A stretch of DNA of 64,000 bases, taken from NCBI RefSeq assembly GCF_028463845.1, contig NZ_CP116805.1, positions 496,001 to 560,000 on the forward strand, given 5' to 3'. This stretch comes from Gimibacter soli. GTDB lineage: Bacteria > Pseudomonadota > Alphaproteobacteria > Sphingomonadales > Kordiimonadaceae. Shown piece after piece: positions 32,306 through 42,305 of this stretch. The translations under genes were made by a program, and so were the position numbers. The notes under the pieces are model-generated. The model worked only from the letters and a program-made list of their open reading frames with translations. It was not told the origin of the DNA and ran no database searches. Each line of letters opens with the position of its first letter. Positions within the stretch are counted from its first letter, which is position 1.

Positions 32306-33508
32306 ATGGCGGGGCGTTTCCTGAAGCTTCTGGCTTTTCTGGCGCTGGTGGCCCTGCCGCTGGCGCTTGCCTTTTTCCTGCGCCCGCCCGAGCGGGGCCT
32401 GCGCTTCGCCCCTGTAGCCTACAGCGACCTGCCGGGTTGGGATGCTGACCAGACGAAGGACGCCTGGCCGGCGCTCGCCGAAAGCTGCAAGCGTATCCTG
32501 ACCCTGCCTGACAGCCGCGCCATCCCCGGTGCTGCCATTGGCGGCACGGCGGCAGACTGGAAGCCGGTCTGTGGTGCGCTCCTGACCCTTGAAGGGGCTG
32601 ATACTGAAACGCTGCGTGTTTTCATCGAGGCCAATTTCACGCCCTTTGCCGTTACCCTTGCCGGTAACCCGGCCGGGCTTTTCACCGGCTATCACGAGGC
32701 TTTCCTGAAGGGCAGCGAGACGCCTTCCGAAACCTATAATGTGCCCCTTTATGTGCGCCCGCCCGAGCTCGTGATGGTCAATCTTGGCCTTTTCCGGGAC
32801 AGCCTGAAGGGGGAGCGGATCGCCGGCGAGGTGAAGGACGGGCAGCTGGTGCCCTATGCCTCCCACGCCGATATCAACAAGGGCGCGCTCAATGGTCGCG
32901 GGCTCGAGCTTCTGTGGGTCGATGACGCCGTTGAGGCTTTCAACCTGCATATCCAGGGCTCCGGCCGCGTCCAGATGCCGGATGGCAGCCTCCGCAAGGT
33001 CGGTTATGCAGCCCAAAACGGCCACCCCTATGTCGCCATCGGTCGTATCCTGATCGAACGCGGTGAAATCCCGCGTGAAAAGATGTCGATGCCTGCGATC
33101 AAGGATTGGCTGCGCGCCCACCCGGACGAAGCCGCCGGGGTGATGGAGGCCAACCCTTCTTTCGTATTCTTCCGCGACCTGCCGGTCGATCAGGAGCCCG
33201 TGGGGGCGGCGGGTGTGCCGCTCACAGGTGGCCGTTCGCTGGCGGTGGATCGCAGCCACCTGCCCCTGCACGCTCCTGTTTTCCTGTCCGCCAGCCAGCC
33301 TGACCCAAAAGCACCAAATGAGAGCCTTCCCTTCAACCGCCTGATGGTGGCGCAGGATACGGGCGGGGCGATCCGCGGCGAGATCCGCGGCGACGTTTAC
33401 TGGGGTTCTGGCGAGGACGCGACGATTGTTGCAGGCCATATGGCGGCCAAGGGCCGTTTCTGGCTGCTGCTGCCGAACGGGATCGGCCCCGATGCCGGGC
33501 GGTCGTAA
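32306..33508 (+). CDS. mltA: Membrane-bound lytic murein transglycosylase A
   Basis: A 400-residue peptidoglycan lytic enzyme that cleaves the MurNAc-GlcNAc bond with formation of anhydromuropeptides. The N-terminal hydrophobic stretch (residues 5-26) is a signal or anchor without an obvious lipobox Cys. The MltA domain has GYHEAFLKGS, LLWVDDAVEAFNLHIQGSGR and the C-terminal 3D domain QDTGGAIRGEIRGDVYWGSG, which contains the catalytic Asp. It overlaps the Smr gene by 17 bases. An AmpG-like permease that could recycle its products is encoded at 45745-47046. Confidence 0.94.
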   Translation: MAGRFLKLLAFLALVALPLALAFFLRPPERGLRFAPVAYSDLPGWDADQTKDAWPALAESCKRILTLPDSRAIPGAAIGGTAADWKPVCGALLTLEGADTETLRVFIEANFTPFAVTLAGNPAGLFTGYHEAFLKGSETPSETYNVPLYVRPPELVMVNLGLFRDSLKGERIAGEVKDGQLVPYASHADINKGALNGRGLELLWVDDAVEAFNLHIQGSGRVQMPDGSLRKVGYAAQNGHPYVAIGRILIERGEIPREKMSMPAIKDWLRAHPDEAAGVMEANPSFVFFRDLPVDQEPVGAAGVPLTGGRSLAVDRSHLPLHAPVFLSASQPDPKAPNESLPFNRLMVAQDTGGAIRGEIRGDVYWGSGEDATIVAGHMAAKGRFWLLLPNGIGPDAGRS

Positions 33509-34121
33509 ACGGCCAAGGAAGCCCGCCGCCCCGCCTGAACTGACGGGTGAGGACGCGACCCTCTGGGAGGCACTGGCCGCCAGCGTGCGCCCCCTGAAGG
33601 GTCGCCCCAAGCCGCCACCGCTAAGCCCCCGCCGCCCCGATGTACCCGACCGCGGCGCCGACCGCCTGCCGGATGAATGGTTCCGCGAAGGCGGCCCCGC
33701 GCCAACGCCCGGCATTGACCGCAAGACCCGCCGCCGCATCGCCAAGGGCCATACCGATGTGGACCGCGCGCTGGACCTGCACGGCATGACGCAGGACGGC
33801 GCCTATAATGCACTCAAAGGGGCCATTGAAGGCGCCATCCGCCGGGGCGACAAGACGCTTCTTGTGGTTACCGGCAAGGGCGGCGCGCGCTTCAACCAGA
33901 TTGGCGCCTTGCCCGCCATGTTCCGCCGCCGCGAGGATTTCGAGCAACATGGCGGGGTGCTTCGCCGCATGTTGCCCCTGTGGCTTGAAAGCGGTGAATT
34001 GCGCCCCTTCGTTGAAAGCTACGGCCCGGCGGCAGACGAGCATGGCGGCGACGGCGCCTTCTATATACGCTTGCGCAAACGCCTGCCGGGCAGCCGGCGA
34101 AAGACGGGGGACGAGGCATGA
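33492..34121 (+). CDS. Smr domain protein (MutS2-type small nuclease domain)
   Basis: A 209-residue protein. The basic, Pro-rich N-terminal half precedes a C-terminal Smr domain (about residues 90-200) with the LDLHGMT motif, LLVVTGKGG and a final FYIRLRKR strand. Smr domains bind or nick nucleic acids; the specific substrate here is unknown. The start at 33492 overlaps the mltA 3' end by 17 bases. The following XRE gene overlaps by ATGA. The mltA-smr-xre arrangement is common in alphaproteobacteria. Confidence 0.88.
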   Translation: MPGGRKRPRKPAAPPELTGEDATLWEALAASVRPLKGRPKPPPLSPRRPDVPDRGADRLPDEWFREGGPAPTPGIDRKTRRRIAKGHTDVDRALDLHGMTQDGAYNALKGAIEGAIRRGDKTLLVVTGKGGARFNQIGALPAMFRRREDFEQHGGVLRRMLPLWLESGELRPFVESYGPAADEHGGDGAFYIRLRKRLPGSRRKTGDEA

Positions 34122-34474
34122 CGCCGTTCGGGGAAAGATTGCGGGAACTCAGGGCTGCGCGCGGCGAAAGCCAGGCTGAGATGGCAGCCGCCCTGCAGGT
34201 GACGCCTGCTTATCTTTCCGCGCTTGAACATGGCAAGCGCGGCGCGCCCTCATGGCCTTTCCTGCAGAAGGTGATCCATCATTTCGGCCTCATCTGGGAT
34301 GACGCCGAGGCGCTCACCAAACTGGCGCAGGTATCGAAGCCCCGTGTGACCATCGATACAAGCGGTATGGACGAACGCGCCACCCGGCTCGCCAACCTTC
34401 TTGCCAAGCGTTTACCGCGCCTAACGGGCGCCGAGCTTGACGCGATCCTGAAGATCGTCGACCGGGGCGACTGA
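34118..34474 (+). CDS. XRE-family helix-turn-helix regulator
   Basis: A 118-residue protein with an N-terminal Cro/C1-type helix-turn-helix (about residues 1-60: FGERLRELRAARGESQAEMA, then VTPAYLSALEHGKRGAPSWP). A short helical C-terminus (about 80-118) may dimerise. No metal or ligand motif was seen. Translationally coupled to the Smr gene through ATGA. Targets are unknown; small regulators at this place are frequent in alphaproteobacterial genomes. Confidence 0.9.
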   Translation: MTPFGERLRELRAARGESQAEMAAALQVTPAYLSALEHGKRGAPSWPFLQKVIHHFGLIWDDAEALTKLAQVSKPRVTIDTSGMDERATRLANLLAKRLPRLTGAELDAILKIVDRGD

Positions 34475-34559
34475 ACAAACAGGAAACAAACACGCTTGCC
34501 ACGTGCCCTTTCCTAACCCTAAGCTGCAGTCCTACACGGCAGACGCGGGGGGCAGGCGC

Positions 34560-36098
34560 ATGGTTGCAACGGTGCAGACGGTGGCGTTCGAGGGGATCGA
34601 GGGCAGGACCGTCGATGTGCAGGTGCAGATATCAGGCGGCTTGCCGGCTTTTACGGTCGTCGGCTTGCCCGACAAGGCGGTGAGCGAAGCGCGGGAACGG
34701 GTGCGGGCGGCCCTCACCGCCATTGGCCTCTCGCTGCCGCCTGAACGTATCACGGTGAACCTGTCGCCCGCCGATATCCCGAAGGAAGGCAGCCATTACG
34801 ACCTGCCCATCGCGCTCGGGCTTCTGCTCGCCATGCAGGTGTTGCCGTCCGACAGCCTTGAAGGTTTCATGGCTATGGGGGAACTGGGGCTTGATGCCTC
34901 GGTGCGGGCTGTGCCCGGTGTGCTGCCGGCGGCAATCCATGCAGGGTCGGAAGAAAAAGGCCTTGTCTGCCCCGGCGCCTGCGGGCCTGAGGCGGCATGG
35001 GCAGGGTCAAGCGAAATTGTCGCGCCGCATGACTTGATGAGCCTCATCAATCACCTGCGCGGAACACGGCTTCTGGAACCGCCGAAGGCCGAAATCCTGC
35101 TGGATGACCGGCCGGTGCCGGACTTGCGAGATATTAAAGGCCAGGAGAGCGCCAAGCGTGCAATTGTGGTCGCAGCTGCTGGCGGGCACAATCTCCTGAT
35201 GATCGGGCCGCCGGGGTCGGGCAAATCGATGCTTGCCGCGCGCCTGCCGGGGCTTTTGCCGCCGCTCTCGTCCGGCGAAGCGCTCGAAGTCAGCATGATT
35301 GCCTCGATTGCGGGTGAGCTGACCGACGGGCGGCTTTCGCGCACCCGGCCTTTCAGAAACCCGCACCACACAGCCAGCCAACCGGCCTTGATCGGTGGTG
35401 GTACGCGCGCAAAACCCGGCGAGGTTTCGCTGGCCCATACCGGTGTGCTGTTCCTTGACGAACTGCCCGAATTTGCCCGTGGCACGCTCGAAGCCCTGCG
35501 CCAGCCGATGGAATCCGGCCGCGCCGTTATCGCCCGTGCGCAGGCGCATGTGTCCTATCCTGCCCGCTTCCAGCTTATCGCCGCGATGAACCCCTGCCGG
35601 TGCGGGTATCTGGGTGACGAAAGCATGGCCTGCAGCCGGGCGCCCAAATGCGGCGCGGATTATCAGGCCAAGATATCCGGCCCGCTTTATGACCGGATGG
35701 ACCTGATGATCGAGGTTGCCGCTGTTTCCGCCGCTGATCTCACCCTGCCGCCGCCCGCCGAAAGCTCGGCTGATGTGGCGGCGCGGGTGGCGGCAGCGCG
35801 GCAGGCGCAGCTGGATCGTTACGCCCGGCTCGATCCGGTGGCCAGGGTGCGCACCAATGCCGAAGCGGACGGCCAGCTTCTGGAAACTGTGGCCGCACCC
35901 GATGAAAAGGGTCGCAAACTGCTGGAACAGGCAGTTACCCAGATGCGGCTGAGTGCGCGGGGCTATCACCGGGTGCTGCGGGTTGCACGCACACTGGCCG
36001 ATCTCGCCGGGCGCGATGCCGTGACGGCAGCAGACGTGGCCGAGGCGCTTTCCTACCGCCGGCTCAATCCGCAGGCGGTGCTGGCTGCGGTGCGCTGA
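34560..36098 (+). CDS. YifB/ComM family AAA+ (Mg-chelatase-like) ATPase
   Basis: A 512-residue protein. An N-terminal Lon-like/ChlI domain (about residues 1-170) starts with MVATVQTVAFEGIEG. The AAA+ core has Walker A GPPGSGKSM near 218, a DELPEF-type Walker B (VLFLDELPEF near 299) and the zinc-like or structural Cys group NPCRCGYLGD...CSRAPKCGADY. A C-terminal Mg-chelatase lid has SARGYHRVLRVARTLADL. ComM homologues are helicases that promote branch migration in natural transformation. ATG at 34560 matches the family start; a GTG at 34503 is upstream. It overlaps the convergent M23 gene by 35 bases. Confidence 0.93.
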   Translation: MVATVQTVAFEGIEGRTVDVQVQISGGLPAFTVVGLPDKAVSEARERVRAALTAIGLSLPPERITVNLSPADIPKEGSHYDLPIALGLLLAMQVLPSDSLEGFMAMGELGLDASVRAVPGVLPAAIHAGSEEKGLVCPGACGPEAAWAGSSEIVAPHDLMSLINHLRGTRLLEPPKAEILLDDRPVPDLRDIKGQESAKRAIVVAAAGGHNLLMIGPPGSGKSMLAARLPGLLPPLSSGEALEVSMIASIAGELTDGRLSRTRPFRNPHHTASQPALIGGGTRAKPGEVSLAHTGVLFLDELPEFARGTLEALRQPMESGRAVIARAQAHVSYPARFQLIAAMNPCRCGYLGDESMACSRAPKCGADYQAKISGPLYDRMDLMIEVAAVSAADLTLPPPAESSADVAARVAAARQAQLDRYARLDPVARVRTNAEADGQLLETVAAPDEKGRKLLEQAVTQMRLSARGYHRVLRVARTLADLAGRDAVTAADVAEALSYRRLNPQAVLAAVR

Positions 36099-37119
36099 GG
36101 CTCGCCATGGGCCGATCCTGAATTACGATGGTGATGCTGCTGCGGCTGGGCGGATAGCCATCCCGCGTGACCATCACCTCGCCGCGCCACAGGCCGGGCA
36201 TCCAGCCGTTTGGCGGGCGGCGCACCCCGGCGTAGCGCCATTGCAGCTGGCGGTCCTGCTCGATCTTCGTGCGGTTTTCCATCACGACGCCCCCTTTGGG
36301 GTCAATCAGGCGGATATCCCATGTGTCGCCCACGCGGGCATGGAAGGCGCGGCCATTGAGGATCAGCGCCGGGGCATCGGTACCAAGTTCGGCAGCCGTC
36401 GGCTCCCAGAGGCTTGCCCTTGTGTGCGGTTTGGCGCTGAAGGTGGGGGGTAGAAGGACGATGGAGGGTTCGGTGATCGGCTGGCGCCACAGCTGCGGCT
36501 TGGGGCCGCGCCGGTCACAGCCATTTTCCATGGCGCCGCCCCCGAACGGATCGACGATCACCCCCATGTGCCGCACGGTGATATGCAGATGGGGATATTC
36601 GGTGAGGCCCGAAACGCCCATCTCGCCCAGAAAATCGCCAGCCTTCACCTTGTCGCCGGGCTTCACGCGCAGGCTGCCCTCGCGCAGATGGCAATATTGC
36701 ACCTGCCAGTCACGGCCAAGGTCAAGGACTAGGCCGTTGCCGCATTCGCGCCCGGCGATATCGTCGCGCTCGTCAGCCGTCACCTTGCGGTCGGGCATGG
36801 CATCGCGCACACGCTCGACCGTTGCATCTGCCACTGCCAGCACGCCAACCCCGGCGCGCAGGCGGGTGAAGCTTGAAACCGCGATATCGGTGCCATTGTG
36901 GCCGTCTTCGCTGCGGCGGCGGCAGGCATGGTCGGAAACCGTGCTGCCAAGGCCGCGGTCCATATAGCGGGTGATCCAGCAATCCTTGCCGAGTGTGCAA
37001 TCAAGCGGGAAATCGAGTTGTGGTTTGCGCGAGCCGAAAAGGGCGGCACCGGCATCCGGGCCGCTACCCAGCGCCAGAAGAAGCGCAATCAGGGAAGAGC
37101 GGAGGACCGCCCCTTTCAT
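36064..37119 (-). CDS. M23 family (LytM-type) metallopeptidase
   Basis: A 351-residue exported protein with a signal peptide (residues 1-25, ending DAGAA). The LytM domain spans about 40-185 and carries the zinc ligand pair HNGTDIAV (His and Asp) and the HLHITV motif. All usual zinc residues look present, so it may be an active peptidoglycan endopeptidase. The C-terminal ~150 residues are an uncharacterised beta-rich region. The start overlaps the hisE stop by ATGA; the 3' end overlaps yifB by 35 bases on the opposite strand. Its place at the end of the his operon is notable. Confidence 0.88.
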   Translation of the reverse strand: MKGAVLRSSLIALLLALGSGPDAGAALFGSRKPQLDFPLDCTLGKDCWITRYMDRGLGSTVSDHACRRRSEDGHNGTDIAVSSFTRLRAGVGVLAVADATVERVRDAMPDRKVTADERDDIAGRECGNGLVLDLGRDWQVQYCHLREGSLRVKPGDKVKAGDFLGEMGVSGLTEYPHLHITVRHMGVIVDPFGGGAMENGCDRRGPKPQLWRQPITEPSIVLLPPTFSAKPHTRASLWEPTAAELGTDAPALILNGRAFHARVGDTWDIRLIDPKGGVVMENRTKIEQDRQLQWRYAGVRRPPNGWMPGLWRGEVMVTRDGYPPSRSSITIVIQDRPMASLSAPQPAPPAD

Positions 37120-37442
37120 GGAGCCCGGTTCGCCTTCTCGACGAGGCCGGAAAGGCCTTCGCGCCGGGCAAGCTCGGCGGCGATATCGTCGAGGCTCAGG
37201 CCGTGCGCCGACAGAAGCACCATCAGGTGGAACATCAGGTCCGCACTTTCGGAAACGAGGGCCTTGTCGTCGCCGGCTGCCACCGCCATTGCGGTTTCGA
37301 CGGCTTCTTCCCCTACCTTCTGGGCGATCTTGGCCCGTCCTTTGGCAAAGAGGCTGGCGACATAGCTCGCCTTCGGATCGCAACCCTTGCGGGCCTCGAT
37401 CGTCTCTGCCAGGGCCACGAAGGTGGCGGCGCTCGTTTTCAT
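37116..37442 (-). CDS. hisE: Phosphoribosyl-ATP pyrophosphatase
   Basis: A 108-residue all-helical enzyme of the MazG superfamily that performs the second step of histidine synthesis, PR-ATP to PR-AMP plus pyrophosphate. Motifs: [24 protein letters not shown], with the metal-binding EExxE helix, and [13 protein letters not shown] with the second acidic pair. Length is typical for a stand-alone HisE. One base separates it from hisF upstream and it overlaps the M23 gene downstream, so it belongs to the hisBHAFE operon. Confidence 0.96.
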   Translation of the reverse strand: MKTSAATFVALAETIEARKGCDPKASYVASLFAKGRAKIAQKVGEEAVETAMAVAAGDDKALVSESADLMFHLMVLLSAHGLSLDDIAAELARREGLSGLVEKANRAP

Positions 37443-37443
37443 C

Positions 37444-38205
37444 TCAGGACTCCCGCACGGCGATGCCAGCGGCCCTCATATGGGCCTTGGCTTCAGCGAT
37501 ACTATAGTCCCCGAAATGAAAAATCGAGGCTGCAAGCACAGCAGAAGCATGGCCGTCGCGGATACCTTCCACAAGATGATCAAGATTGCCGACGCCGCCC
37601 GAAGCGATCACGGGCACGCTGACGGCATCGGACACCTTGCGAACGAGATCGAGATCGAAGCCGTCCTTGGTGCCGTCGCGGTCCATGGAGGTGAGAAGGA
37701 TCTCGCCAGCGCCCAGCCGTGCGGCCTCTTTCGCATATTCAACGGCATCAAGGCCCGTGGCGGTGCGGCCGCCGTGGGTGAAGACTTCCCACTTGTCGTG
37801 GCCGACCTTTTTGGCGTCCACCGCCACCACGATGCACTGGGCGCCGAATTTCTCGGAAAGCTCACCGATCACGGACGGATTGTTCACCGCCGCGGTCATC
37901 AGCGAAACCTTGTCGGCGCCCGCCAGCAGCAGGCGGCGCACGTCTTCGGCGGTGCGCACACCACCACCCACCGTCAGCGGCATGAAGCAGGCCTCTGCGG
38001 TGCGCGCAACAACGTCCAGAAGGATATCGCGGCGCTCGTGGGACGCGGTGATATCAAGGAAGGTCAGTTCGTCGGCGCCGGCAGCATCATAGATGCGGGC
38101 TTGCTCCACCGGGTCGCCGGCGTCCTTCAGGCCGACGAAATTGACACCCTTGACGACGCGGCCGTCCTTCACGTCAAGGCAGGGGATGACGCGGGCCTTC
38201 AGCAT
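37444..38205 (-). CDS. hisF: Imidazole glycerol phosphate synthase, cyclase subunit
   Basis: A 253-residue TIM barrel that joins ammonia from HisH to PRFAR, giving IGP and AICAR. Catalytic Asp11 in [12 protein letters not shown] and the second Asp in [12 protein letters not shown] (near residue 130) are present. Phosphate-binding loops [10 protein letters not shown] and [11 protein letters not shown] are intact. The AICAR released feeds into the purine enzyme PurH encoded at 51779. The start overlaps the hisA stop (TGATG). Confidence 0.98.
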   Translation of the reverse strand: MLKARVIPCLDVKDGRVVKGVNFVGLKDAGDPVEQARIYDAAGADELTFLDITASHERRDILLDVVARTAEACFMPLTVGGGVRTAEDVRRLLLAGADKVSLMTAAVNNPSVIGELSEKFGAQCIVVAVDAKKVGHDKWEVFTHGGRTATGLDAVEYAKEAARLGAGEILLTSMDRDGTKDGFDLDLVRKVSDAVSVPVIASGGVGNLDHLVEGIRDGHASAVLAASIFHFGDYSIAEAKAHMRAAGIAVRES

Positions 38206-38936
38206 CAGGCATCCCCCTCGCAGGCGATCTTCAGGGCTGTTTTCAGGTCCATGCCGCCATCATAAAGCGCGCGGCCGGTGACAACCCCGTCAAGATTGCC
38301 GGCGGCGACGACGGCGCGGATGTCATCAAGGTCTTTCACCCCGCCCGAGGCGATGACGGGGATCGACACCGCAGCGGCAAGCTCCGAAGAAGCGGCCACA
38401 TTGACACCTTCAAGTGTGCCGTCGCGGTCGATATCCGTGTGAATGATCGCGGCGACACCGGCATCCTCGAACCGTTTGGCGAGGTCAATGACGCCAAGCT
38501 CGCTCGTCTCCGCCCAGCCTTCCACCGCAACCCGGCCAGCCCGTGCGTCGATACCGACAGCGATACGGCCGGGGAAGGCACGGCAGGCTTTTTTCACAAG
38601 GGCGGGGTCTTTCACGGCGAGCGTGCCGAGAATCAGGCGGGTGATGCCGGCATCGATCCAGGCTTCCATGGTGGCCAGATCGCGGATACCGCCACCCAGC
38701 TGCACGGGCACGCTGATCGCGGACAGGATATCATCGACGGCCTTTTTGTTGACCGGGGTGCCCGCGAAGGCGCCGTTCAGGTCAACGAGATGCAGCCAGT
38801 TGCAGCCGGCTGCGACAAAGGCGGCGGCTTGGGCTGCCGGGTCCTTGTTGAAAACGGTCGCGGCGTCCATCGCGCCCTTGTAAAGCCGCACGCAGGCGCC
38901 GTCTTTCAGGTCGATGGCCGGATAGATATTGATCAT
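38205..38936 (-). CDS. hisA: ProFAR isomerase (HisA)
   Basis: A 243-residue TIM barrel catalysing the Amadori rearrangement of ProFAR to PRFAR. Asp in [14 protein letters not shown] (residue 8) and Asp in [13 protein letters not shown] (near 130) are the expected general acid and base. [13 protein letters not shown] and [11 protein letters not shown] bind phosphate. ATG at 38936 overlaps the hisH stop (ATGA) and gives the usual short N-terminus; a GTG at 38945 is an alternative. Confidence 0.97.
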   Translation of the reverse strand: MINIYPAIDLKDGACVRLYKGAMDAATVFNKDPAAQAAAFVAAGCNWLHLVDLNGAFAGTPVNKKAVDDILSAISVPVQLGGGIRDLATMEAWIDAGITRLILGTLAVKDPALVKKACRAFPGRIAVGIDARAGRVAVEGWAETSELGVIDLAKRFEDAGVAAIIHTDIDRDGTLEGVNVAASSELAAAVSIPVIASGGVKDLDDIRAVVAAGNLDGVVTGRALYDGGMDLKTALKIACEGDA

Positions 38937-39589
38937 GGGCGCCACTCCAGAAAGGCGGTCAGGAATTTCAGGCCGACGGCCTGGCTCTTTTCAGGGTGGA
39001 ACTGGGTGCCGATAAAGTTGTCCTGGCCGACAATCGCAGTGACCGGCCCGCCATAGTCGCAGGTGGCGAGAAGGGCACGTTCGTCCGCCACCGTCATATG
39101 GTAGCTATGGACGAAATAGGCATGATCGCCGGGCGTGATGACGCGGGCGACAGGATGGCCTTCCCCGGCGCCGGTCAGCGCCAGCTCGTTCCAGCCCATG
39201 TGGGGGATTTTCAGGCTTTTGTCCGCCGGCGTCAGTGGGCCGACGGTAGCATCAAGCCAGCCAAGGCCCGGATGCACGCCGTGTTCATGGCCTTCACGCG
39301 CGGTGAGCTGCATGCCGACGCAAATCCCGAGGAAGGGCTTGCCCCGCCCCTGCACGGTTTCATCGAGCGCGTCCTTGAGGCCCGCCACAGCGTCAAGGCC
39401 CCGGCGGCAATCGCCAAAGGCGCCAACACCCGGCAGGACCACGCGGTCAGCCTTGCGGACGGCCTCGGCATCGGCGCTTACCGCTACCTCGATATCGAGG
39501 CCAGCTTCATTGGCAGCGCGCACCAAGGCTTTCTCGGCGGACCTGAGGTTGCCAGAGCCGTAGTCGATCAGTACCAGTCGTTCCGTCAT
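38933..39589 (-). CDS. hisH: Imidazole glycerol phosphate synthase, glutaminase subunit
   Basis: A 218-residue class I glutamine amidotransferase that supplies ammonia to HisF. The nucleophile Cys lies in LGICVGMQL (near residue 90) and the His/Glu pair in FHPEKS (near 200). [11 protein letters not shown] and HMGWNEL are typical. The start at 39589 has GAGG about 6 bases upstream. It follows hisB after 7 bases. With HisF it forms the conserved two-subunit synthase. Confidence 0.97.
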   Translation of the reverse strand: MTERLVLIDYGSGNLRSAEKALVRAANEAGLDIEVAVSADAEAVRKADRVVLPGVGAFGDCRRGLDAVAGLKDALDETVQGRGKPFLGICVGMQLTAREGHEHGVHPGLGWLDATVGPLTPADKSLKIPHMGWNELALTGAGEGHPVARVITPGDHAYFVHSYHMTVADERALLATCDYGGPVTAIVGQDNFIGTQFHPEKSQAVGLKFLTAFLEWRP

Positions 39590-39596
39590 AGGAGCC

Positions 39597-40196
39597 TCAG
39601 AGACTGCCGCCCAGCGTACCCTTGGTCGAAGGGATGGCATCGGCTTTCCGCGGATCGATCTCGAGCGCGTCACGCAGCGCGCGGGCGAGACCCTTGAAAC
39701 AGCTTTCGATAATATGGTGGCTGTTCACGCCGTAGAGGTTTTCCACATGCAGCGTGATGCCGGCCGCGAAAGCGAAGCCGCGGTAAAATTCCTCGAAAAG
39801 CTCGGTATCCATTTCGCCGATTTTCTCGCGCGGGAAATTCACCTTCCACACAAGGAAGGGCCGCCCCGAGATATCAAGCGCCACGCGGGTCAGCGTTTCA
39901 TCCATCGGGATATAGGCGTGGGCATAGCGGGTGATGCCCTTCATGTCACCGAGCGCCTTCTTGAAGGCCATGCCGATGGCGATGCCGCAGTCTTCGGTCG
40001 TGTGGTGCCCGTCGATATGCAGGTCACCCTCGCAGGCGAGCGTCAGGTCGATCAGCGAATGGCGCGACAGCTGCTCCAGCATATGATCCAGAAAACCGAT
40101 CCCGGTTTTCACCTCATACTGGCCTTTGCCATCAAGATTCAGCTTCACGCTGATCTTTGTTTCATTCGTGTTGCGATCGATCACTGCCGTACGCAT
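39597..40196 (-). CDS. hisB: Imidazoleglycerol-phosphate dehydratase
   Basis: A 199-residue Mn-dependent dehydratase for the sixth step of histidine synthesis (monofunctional, without the phosphatase domain of enteric HisB). Metal motifs [16 protein letters not shown] (near residue 62) and [18 protein letters not shown] (near 160) are both present. ATG at 40196 has GGAGG about 10 bases upstream. First gene of the minus-strand hisBHAFE operon and divergent from hslVU, a conserved alphaproteobacterial arrangement. Confidence 0.97.
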   Translation of the reverse strand: MRTAVIDRNTNETKISVKLNLDGKGQYEVKTGIGFLDHMLEQLSRHSLIDLTLACEGDLHIDGHHTTEDCGIAIGMAFKKALGDMKGITRYAHAYIPMDETLTRVALDISGRPFLVWKVNFPREKIGEMDTELFEEFYRGFAFAAGITLHVENLYGVNSHHIIESCFKGLARALRDALEIDPRKADAIPSTKGTLGGSL

Positions 40197-40327
40197 CGGA
40201 TACTGTCCTCCGGATATCAGGGTGCCTCTCTTTAACACCGGTTTTGCAGGTGCGAAAGCCCATCTGGTAAGCCTATGGGAAACATATTGTTTCGCCGCCC
40301 ATAAGCATCTCTCGCCCGCCCCCTGCC

Positions 40328-40358
40328 CTTGCAAGCGAAGGGGGCGCCCCATATATCG
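40328..40358 (+). promoter_or_regulatory. Candidate heat-shock (RpoH-type) promoter of hslVU
   Basis: CTTG at 40328-40331, 18 bases, then CATATATCG from 40350. Compared with CYTATNT this has one mismatch (A at the second position). Spacing is identical to the dnaK promoter at 339. It lies about 30 bases before hslV, whose genes are standard heat-shock targets. Confidence 0.6.
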
Positions 40359-40389
40359 GGGAAAACACACACGAAGGACCCTATCCCGA

Positions 40390-40962
40390 ATGACCCACGA
40401 CAGCAGCAAATTTCCGGGCTGGCATGCCACAACGATCATCTCCGTGCGCAAGGGCGACACGGTGACCATCGCGGGCGACGGCCAGGTTTCGGTCGGCGAT
40501 ACCGTGATGAAGGCGAATGCCCGCAAGGTGCGCACGCTGGCGGGCGGCAAGGTGATTGCCGGTTTCGCTGGTGCCACCGCCGATGCCTTCACGCTGTTCG
40601 AGCGGCTGGAAGCCAAGCTCGAACGTTTCCCCGGCCAGCTGGCGCGCGCTGCGGTCGAACTCGCCAAGGACTGGCGGACTGACAAATATCTGCGTCAGTT
40701 GCAGGCCATGATGATCGTGGTTGATGAAACCGTCAGCCTTGTCGTCACCGGCAACGGCGATGTGCTGGAGCCCGAACACGGCGTTGTCGCCATCGGGTCG
40801 GGCGGCAATTATGCCCTCGCCGCCGGCCGCGCGCTTTATGACCTTGACCTCACGGCCGAGGAAATCGCCCGCCGCGCCATGGGCATCGCCGCCGACATCT
40901 GCGTCTATACGAACCATAATATCGTCCTCGAAAAACTGCCGAACGCGCAGGCCGAGGCATAA
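40390..40962 (+). CDS. hslV: ATP-dependent protease subunit HslV
   Basis: A 190-residue proteasome-like peptidase subunit that forms double hexamers with HslU. A 13-residue propeptide precedes [12 protein letters not shown]; Thr14 would become the N-terminal catalytic nucleophile after processing. [20 protein letters not shown] and [18 protein letters not shown] are family signatures. ATG at 40390 has AAGGA somewhat far upstream (about 12 bases). Eleven bases precede hslU. Confidence 0.97.
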   Translation: MTHDSSKFPGWHATTIISVRKGDTVTIAGDGQVSVGDTVMKANARKVRTLAGGKVIAGFAGATADAFTLFERLEAKLERFPGQLARAAVELAKDWRTDKYLRQLQAMMIVVDETVSLVVTGNGDVLEPEHGVVAIGSGGNYALAAGRALYDLDLTAEEIARRAMGIAADICVYTNHNIVLEKLPNAQAEA

Positions 40963-40973
40963 GGATACCTTCC

Positions 40974-42284
40974 ATGACAGCTTTTTCCCCCCGCGAGATC
41001 GTTTCCGAGCTCGACCGTTTCATCATTGGCCAGAAGGATGCCAAGCGCGCCGTTGCCGTGGCGCTGAGGAACCGCTGGCGGCGCCAGCAGCTTGAAGGCG
41101 CGATGCGCGACGAGGTGCTGCCGAAAAATATCCTGATGATCGGGCCGACCGGTGTAGGCAAGACCGAGATTTCGCGCCGCCTCGCCAAGCTGGCCGATGC
41201 GCCCTTCATCAAGGTCGAGGCCACCAAATTCACCGAAGTCGGTTATGTTGGCCGCGATGTGGAGCAGATCGTGCGCGATCTGGTGGAAGTCGCGATCCTG
41301 ATGGTGCGCGACAAGAAGCGCGCTGAGGTGGCGGCCAAGGCCGAGCTTTCGGCTGAGGAACGTGTGCTTGATGCGCTCGTCGGTGACGGCGCCGGCGAGG
41401 CAACCCGCCAGAAGTTCCGCAAGATGCTCCGCGAAGGCGAGCTTGCCGACAAGGAAATCGAGCTGGACGTGGCCGATACCGGCAGCGGCATGCCGACCTT
41501 TGAAATCCCCGGCATGCCCGGCGCCTCGATGGGGATGATCAATCTTTCCGACATACTCGGCAAGGCGATGGGAGGCGCGCGCACCACCCGCAAGAAGCTG
41601 AAGGTTTCGGAAGCCTATGACGTGCTGATGGGCGAAGAAGCCGACAAGCTTGTCGACCAGGAAGCCACGACCCGCGAGGCGGTGGCAACGGTCGAGCAGA
41701 ACGGCATCGTCTTCCTCGACGAGATCGACAAGATTTGTGCCCGGGCCGAAGTGCGCGGCGCCGATGTCTCCCGCGAGGGCGTGCAGCGCGACTTGCTGCC
41801 GCTGATTGAGGGTACAACGGTCGCGACCAAGCATGGCGCGGTGAAAACCGACCATATCCTCTTTATCGCGTCCGGCGCCTTCCATATCGCCAAGCCGTCG
41901 GATCTGCTGCCTGAACTGCAAGGCCGCCTGCCGATCCGGGTGGAGCTTTCGGCGCTTTCCGAGGAGGATTTCAAACGCATCCTCACCGAACCCGACTATA
42001 GCCTTATCCGCCAGTATGTGGCGCTGATGGGCACCGAGGAGGTGAACCTCGATTTCACCGAAGACGGTATCGCCGAAATTGCGCGCGTATCGGCCCATTT
42101 CAACGAAACGGTTGAAAATATCGGGGCAAGGCGGCTTCATACGGTTCTGGAAAAGGTTCTCGAAAGCGTTTCCTTCGAAGCAGCGGACATGAGCGGCCAA
42201 ACCGTGAAGGTGGATGCGGCCTATGTGCGTGATAATATCGGCGAGGCGGCGACAGCCGGGGACCTGAAGAAATTCATCCTTTAA
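40974..42284 (+). CDS. hslU: ATP-dependent protease ATPase subunit HslU
   Basis: A 436-residue AAA+ unfoldase partner of HslV. Opening [21 protein letters not shown] and Walker [11 protein letters not shown] (near residue 60) are followed by the ClpX/HslU pore loop [17 protein letters not shown]. The intermediate domain spans about 110-240, then Walker [10 protein letters not shown] (near 250) and sensor 2 ([12 protein letters not shown]). The C-terminus ends DLKKFIL, the tail that inserts into HslV. Complete and canonical. Confidence 0.98.
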   Translation: MTAFSPREIVSELDRFIIGQKDAKRAVAVALRNRWRRQQLEGAMRDEVLPKNILMIGPTGVGKTEISRRLAKLADAPFIKVEATKFTEVGYVGRDVEQIVRDLVEVAILMVRDKKRAEVAAKAELSAEERVLDALVGDGAGEATRQKFRKMLREGELADKEIELDVADTGSGMPTFEIPGMPGASMGMINLSDILGKAMGGARTTRKKLKVSEAYDVLMGEEADKLVDQEATTREAVATVEQNGIVFLDEIDKICARAEVRGADVSREGVQRDLLPLIEGTTVATKHGAVKTDHILFIASGAFHIAKPSDLLPELQGRLPIRVELSALSEEDFKRILTEPDYSLIRQYVALMGTEEVNLDFTEDGIAEIARVSAHFNETVENIGARRLHTVLEKVLESVSFEAADMSGQTVKVDAAYVRDNIGEAATAGDLKKFIL

Positions 42285-42305
42285 GGACAGGCGGGAGGAC
42301 AGGCT

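Noticed and set aside
40232-40246. TTAA-N7-TTTG near hisB/hslV as a CtrA site
   Set aside because: Only one TTAA half is present; the second half does not match.
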